Made by a program: the position numbers and the translations under genes
Notes under the pieces: generated by a model
The model's input: the letters and a program-made list of their open reading frames with translations, nothing else
What the model was told of the DNA's origin: nothing
Databases searched by the model: none
Part shown: one piece after another, positions 61,420-64,000 of the stretch
Numbering within the stretch: position 1 is the first letter of the stretch
Layout: every line of letters begins with the position of its first letter
NCBI GenBank assembly: GCA_900770335.1
Contig: CAAGKD010000090.1
Coordinates: forward strand, 4,551-68,550
Direction of reading: 5' to 3'
Length of the DNA: 64,000 bases
DNA from: an uncultured Sutterella sp.
GTDB lineage: Bacteria; Pseudomonadota; Gammaproteobacteria; Burkholderiales; Burkholderiaceae_F

Positions 61420-62253
61420 TCACCGGATGAGCGCCTTGAGCGTCTCAAGGTCGGCCGCGAACCACGTGAAGCGCTCGGGCGCGTCCGTCATGAGAAGCGC
61501 GAAGTAGAAGATCAGCAGGAACGAGGAGAGCGCGCACTTGATCGGCATCGCGAGCACGTACACGTTGAGCTGCGAGGCGAAGCGGTTGACGAGACCGAGC
61601 GCAAGGTCCGTGAAGAGGCATGCGAGAACGACGGGCGCCGCGATGAGAACCATGTTGAGCGCGACCTTCGAGACGCACTGCCCGAAGAAGAGCGCCGCGC
61701 CGTCGTTCGTGAAGAACCCTGCGGGCAGGAACTCCCCGACGGGCCAGATGAGGTAGGTCGAATAGAGGAGCCCCACGAAGCTCATGAAGCACCCCGTCGC
61801 GTAAAAGACGTACGCGGTGCTCTGAAAGAGAAACGATCCCGTGGGCGAGGTCTGCGCGCCCGAGAGGGGATCGGTCTCGGTCGCCTGGCCCGCGCCCCTC
61901 TGGTTGTCGATGAAGAAGCCCGCGCTCTCGATCGCCCAGAAGATGAGGCTCGAGATCCACCCGACCATGAAGCCGATGAGGATCTCCTTGAGCGTGAGGC
62001 CGAGTCCGATCGCGAGCGTTCCGGCCGTGAAGGGCAACAGCGGCGGAAGGCTTCCGAGCACCGCCGGATGGATGAGCAGGTAGAGCGCGAGCACGACCGC
62101 CGCCCGCGCGGTCCCGGTCACGACCGAGCCGCCCAGGTAGGGCGCGACCGCGAGGAACACCCCGATCCGCGTCGATCCGAGGATGAACGCGAGGAAGTGC
62201 TCGTCGGGCCCGAAACCGAGAAGGTACTCGACCATCGTCCGAAGGCTCCTCAC
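61420..62253 (-). CDS. sctT: T3SS export apparatus protein SctT
   Basis: 277-residue membrane protein of the SpaR/YscT/FliR family. Recognisable stretches: RIGVFLAVAPYLGGSVVTGTARAAVVLALYLLIHP, KEILIGFMVGWISSLIFWAIESAGFFIDNQRGAGQA and the C-terminal FALLMTDAPERF region. 22 bases before sctU. Confidence 0.93.
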   Translation of the reverse strand: MRSLRTMVEYLLGFGPDEHFLAFILGSTRIGVFLAVAPYLGGSVVTGTARAAVVLALYLLIHPAVLGSLPPLLPFTAGTLAIGLGLTLKEILIGFMVGWISSLIFWAIESAGFFIDNQRGAGQATETDPLSGAQTSPTGSFLFQSTAYVFYATGCFMSFVGLLYSTYLIWPVGEFLPAGFFTNDGAALFFGQCVSKVALNMVLIAAPVVLACLFTDLALGLVNRFASQLNVYVLAMPIKCALSSFLLIFYFALLMTDAPERFTWFAADLETLKALIR

Positions 62254-62261
62254 CTACGTCG

Positions 62262-62522
62262 TCAGAGCAGATAGAAGCGGTTGAAGATGTCCGTCGCGAA
62301 GCGCAGGATCTCCGCGGACATCCAGCCGCCGAGGACGAAGAGCGTCCCGACGACGGCGATGAGCTTCACGCCGAAGACGAGCGTCTGCTCCTGGAGCTGC
62401 GTGACGGCCTGGATGAGGCTGAGCGCGATGCCGATCACCGAGGCGATCAGGATGGGCGGCAGCGAGATGACGAGCACCAGGTAGAGGCACTGGCTCGCGT
62501 AATCCATCGCAAGGGTGTGCAT
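62262..62522 (-). CDS. sctS: T3SS export apparatus protein SctS
   Basis: 86 residues, two membrane hairpin helices: YLVLVISLPPILIASVIGIALSLIQAVTQLQEQTLVFGVKLIAV with the family ISLPP and QxQEQTL motifs. The ATG at 62522 (MHTLAMDYASQ) gives family length; the open frame upstream is not used. First gene of the sctS-T-U unit, divergent from the secreted-protein genes. Confidence 0.94.
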   Translation of the reverse strand: MHTLAMDYASQCLYLVLVISLPPILIASVIGIALSLIQAVTQLQEQTLVFGVKLIAVVGTLFVLGGWMSAEILRFATDIFNRFYLL

Positions 62523-62794
62523 TTTCGAATTGGCTCCGTATTGCCTTGGGAATTCCCTGCGCAGTGTATCGCGCGCGAGGCGGCCGCAAGCTCGAATGTC
62601 CGGCCCGCTCGCGCGTGCGCGCGAACTTTCCGTAAAGCCGCGTAAATCTTCCCGCCGGAAGGGTCTCATCTACCCCTTTGGGGCTATTCCGCAGGTTCCG
62701 GATCTGCCATGATTAGCAGTGAGGAGCGCGAGATGCCGGCGATGCGTTTTTCCGCCGGAGATGCGCTCCGAAACCTTCCAGAAAGGAAACAGCA
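62523..62794. promoter_or_regulatory. Divergent region between sctS and secreted-protein genes
   Basis: No gene. For the plus strand a CGAACTTTCCGTAAAG stretch near 62624-62639 recalls the GGAACTTTTCAC in front of the orphan gene at 59894; if shared, they could be one promoter class. GAAAGGAAAC before 62795 is the ribosome site. Confidence 0.4.
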
Positions 62795-63088
62795 ATGGCC
62801 CGCATTGACATCGAAAAGCAGAACCAGACGATCTCCCGGCTGCGCGACGAGCTCTCGCGTCTCAACCAGAGGTTCGATGAAGCGAAGAAGACCCTCGGCC
62901 TCCCCGAGAACGAGGAGGTGGTCGTCCCCGACTCCGAGGTTCCCCCGCAGCTCGCCGAGGCGATGAAGGCCGTGCGCGCCGCCGCCGAGAAGGCCGGCCG
63001 CAACGCCGCCGCCGCGATCACAAGCGAGGCGGTCCCCGCGAATTCGAGCGCTCCAAAGCGCTCCCGCCGCGGCGCCATCGCGATCTGA
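62795..63088 (+). CDS. Small coiled-coil protein, candidate T3SS chaperone (SseA/CesAB-like)
   Basis: 97 residues. Residues 5-35 form a heptad-rich coil (IEKQNQTISRLRDELSRLNQRFDEAKKTL), followed by a Pro/Val-rich turn and an Ala-rich helix (LAEAMKAVRAAAEKAGRNAAAA) and a basic tail (KRSRRG). SseA and CesAB, chaperones of SseB/EspA filament proteins, are small coiled-coil proteins of about 107 residues coded just before their client; this gene is just upstream of the EspA/SseB-like pair. Role is inferred from size and position only. Good AAAGGAAA ribosome site. Confidence 0.55.
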   Translation: MARIDIEKQNQTISRLRDELSRLNQRFDEAKKTLGLPENEEVVVPDSEVPPQLAEAMKAVRAAAEKAGRNAAAAITSEAVPANSSAPKRSRRGAIAI

Positions 63089-63198
63089 CCCCCGGCCCGC
63101 GGCAGCGCCCCGGGATCGAAGGGCCTGCAAAAGAAGAACGCCCCACAGGACGACGCGCGGATTTCCTCCGCGGACAAGAAAGACAGGTGATTGACATC

Positions 63199-63720
63199 AT
63201 GACCAGCGTCACGAACACCAGCGGAACGACGAGCCTCTCTGAGGTTCTCAACGACATCAATCTCGGGCCCACGGACTCGATCCAGTTCATGTTCGCCAAG
63301 CTCCAGCTCGCGCAGTCCCAGATCTGCAAGAACTCCGCCGAGACGTACATGAAGCAGATCGAGGACATCCAGGAGGAGCAGTCCGAGGTCGCCGAGATGA
63401 TTTCCCAGGCGAGAAAGCTTCAGAACGAAGCCAAGACCAATGACAAGTGCACGGAGATGCCTCAGCAGATGGCCGACTGGATGACGGCCCGCGGCCTCTC
63501 CTACGACACGACGGGCGACGACCTTGCCCACAGCTACGACGAGTGGACTTACAACATCGAGTCGCTCACGAACTATCAGGAGTCGATCAGCAACAAGACC
63601 CAGACCCTGATGGTCTACCTGCAGGACTTCATCAGCCAGTACAACTCCTACCTCCAGGGCGCGAGCAGCGCCGTCAGCAACGCCAGCCAGGTGCTCACCG
63701 CGGTCGCCACCGGCCGCTGA
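63199..63720 (+). CDS. Secreted T3SS filament/translocator-like protein (EspA/SseB-like), copy 1
   Basis: 173 residues. Ser/Thr/Asn-rich N-terminus without a Sec signal, then helix 1 (IQFMFAKLQLAQSQICKNSAETYMKQIEDIQEEQSEVAEMI), a polar middle with one WMTARGLSYD turn, and a C-terminal coil (YQESISNKTQTLMVYLQDFISQYNSYLQGASSAVSNASQVLTAV). The helix-turn-coil layout and length (EspA 192, SseB 196) recall EspA/SseB. Start is ATG 63199, aligned with copy 2; a GTG at 63187 is possible. Two cysteines occur (in SQICKNS and NDKCTE). Confidence 0.6.
   Translation: MTSVTNTSGTTSLSEVLNDINLGPTDSIQFMFAKLQLAQSQICKNSAETYMKQIEDIQEEQSEVAEMISQARKLQNEAKTNDKCTEMPQQMADWMTARGLSYDTTGDDLAHSYDEWTYNIESLTNYQESISNKTQTLMVYLQDFISQYNSYLQGASSAVSNASQVLTAVATGR
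63207..63362 (+). repeat. Direct repeat, first copy (second at 63845-64000)
   Basis: 156 bases of copy 1 recur 638 bases later with only a few, mostly synonymous, differences in the first 60 bases; from 63268 to 63362 (95 bases) I see no difference. Confidence 0.9.
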
Positions 63721-63833
63721 CGAGCGAAGTCTCTCCGGGCTCTCCGGAGAGCGGCACTGCAGAAGACGGCCGAACTGAAGCGCTCACGCAAGCGATTGTC
63801 GTCCGGCCTGGAGGAAAGGAATTGGGAGACACT

Positions 63834-64000
63834 ATGACCACCAACGTCACGAACACCAGCGGCACGACGAGCCTCTCCGAGGTTTTGAACGACATCAACC
63901 TCGGCCCCACGGACTCGATCCAGTTCATGTTCGCCAAGCTCCAGCTCGCGCAGTCCCAGATCTGCAAGAACTCCGCCGAGACGTACATGAAGCAGATCGA
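63834..64000 (+). CDS. Secreted T3SS filament/translocator-like protein, copy 2 (partial)
   Basis: The first 55 codons are in the window; from Val4/Thr on they equal copy 1 (VTNTSGTTSLSEVLNDINLG and onward to YMKQI) except for the first three residues (MTTN against MTS). Strong ribosome sites (GGAGGAAAGGA and GGGAG) precede the ATG, better than those of copy 1, so it may be the more highly made copy. It runs off the right edge. Confidence 0.65.
   Translation, partial: MTTNVTNTSGTTSLSEVLNDINLGPTDSIQFMFAKLQLAQSQICKNSAETYMKQI
63845..64000 (+). repeat. Direct repeat, second copy
   Basis: Partner of the 63207-63362 repeat; extends beyond the window edge. Confidence 0.9.

Noticed and set aside
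1..64000. tRNA genes, CRISPR arrays, insertion sequences, integrases
   Set aside because: Intergenic regions were read for tRNA-like ends, regularly spaced repeats and transposase or integrase motifs; none was found.

Overview
The window is uniformly GC-rich DNA from a Gram-negative bacterium. The minus-strand run ndk-rlmN-rodZ-ispG-hisS-yfgM-bamB-der-hfq-hflX and, further on, hflK is the conserved order of Betaproteobacteria (Burkholderiales and relatives). A DcuC-type carrier and several peptide/amide hydrolases would suit an asaccharolytic, possibly anaerobic, host-associated member such as Sutterellaceae. That family-level guess is inference; no 16S gene is present.

Layout. 1-5.4 kb: the start of hflK (running off the left edge), then an accessory insert (yjiG-like carrier, cyclophilin-like protein, decayed LysR regulator, M20 peptidase, pilin-like protein) between hflK and hflX. 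5.4-16.3 kb: housekeeping block hflX to ndk. 16.5-28.6 kb: a catabolic region with two LysR regulators, an AbgA-like amidohydrolase, tyrA, and a co-directional set dcuC-like carrier, amidohydrolase, porin, argininosuccinate-lyase-like enzyme and OFA-type MFS carrier. Paired palindromes sit in front of this set. 28.9-33.1 kb: an orphan gene, rlmD, nlpD, surE. 33.2-40.4 kb: a phosphate regulon, pstSCAB-phoU-phoB-phoR, divergent from psiE, with four phased Pho-box repeats ahead of pstS. 40.5-42.4 kb: an outer-membrane-protein remnant and a less GC-rich AAA-ATPase/nuclease-fold gene.

42.4-64 kb holds a type III secretion system (T3SS) of the Ysc family. From one promoter region near 59.8 kb the minus strand reads sctW(yopN+tyeA fused)-sycN-sctX-sctY-sctV-yscB-sctC-D-E-F-G-I-J-K-L-N-O-P-Q-R, which joins in series the gene orders of the three Yersinia ysc operons. 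sctS-T-U are detached and lie upstream (60.3-62.5 kb). The operon ends with a STAS-domain protein and a HATPase (RsbW-like) protein, then a strong terminator. This implies partner-switching control as in the Bordetella Btr system. sctQ carries a well-formed internal start for a SctQ-C product. Divergent from sctS are a small coiled-coil protein and a tandem pair of nearly identical EspA/SseB-like secreted proteins, the second cut by the window edge.

The most interesting parts are the T3SS architecture (Ysc-type gatekeeper and export factors beside an apparent EspA/SseB-like filament pair, with built-in partner-switch genes) and the LysR-controlled catabolic cluster, whose substrate is unknown but may be an N-linked C4-dicarboxylate conjugate. 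No rRNA, tRNA, CRISPR array or insertion sequence was recognised.
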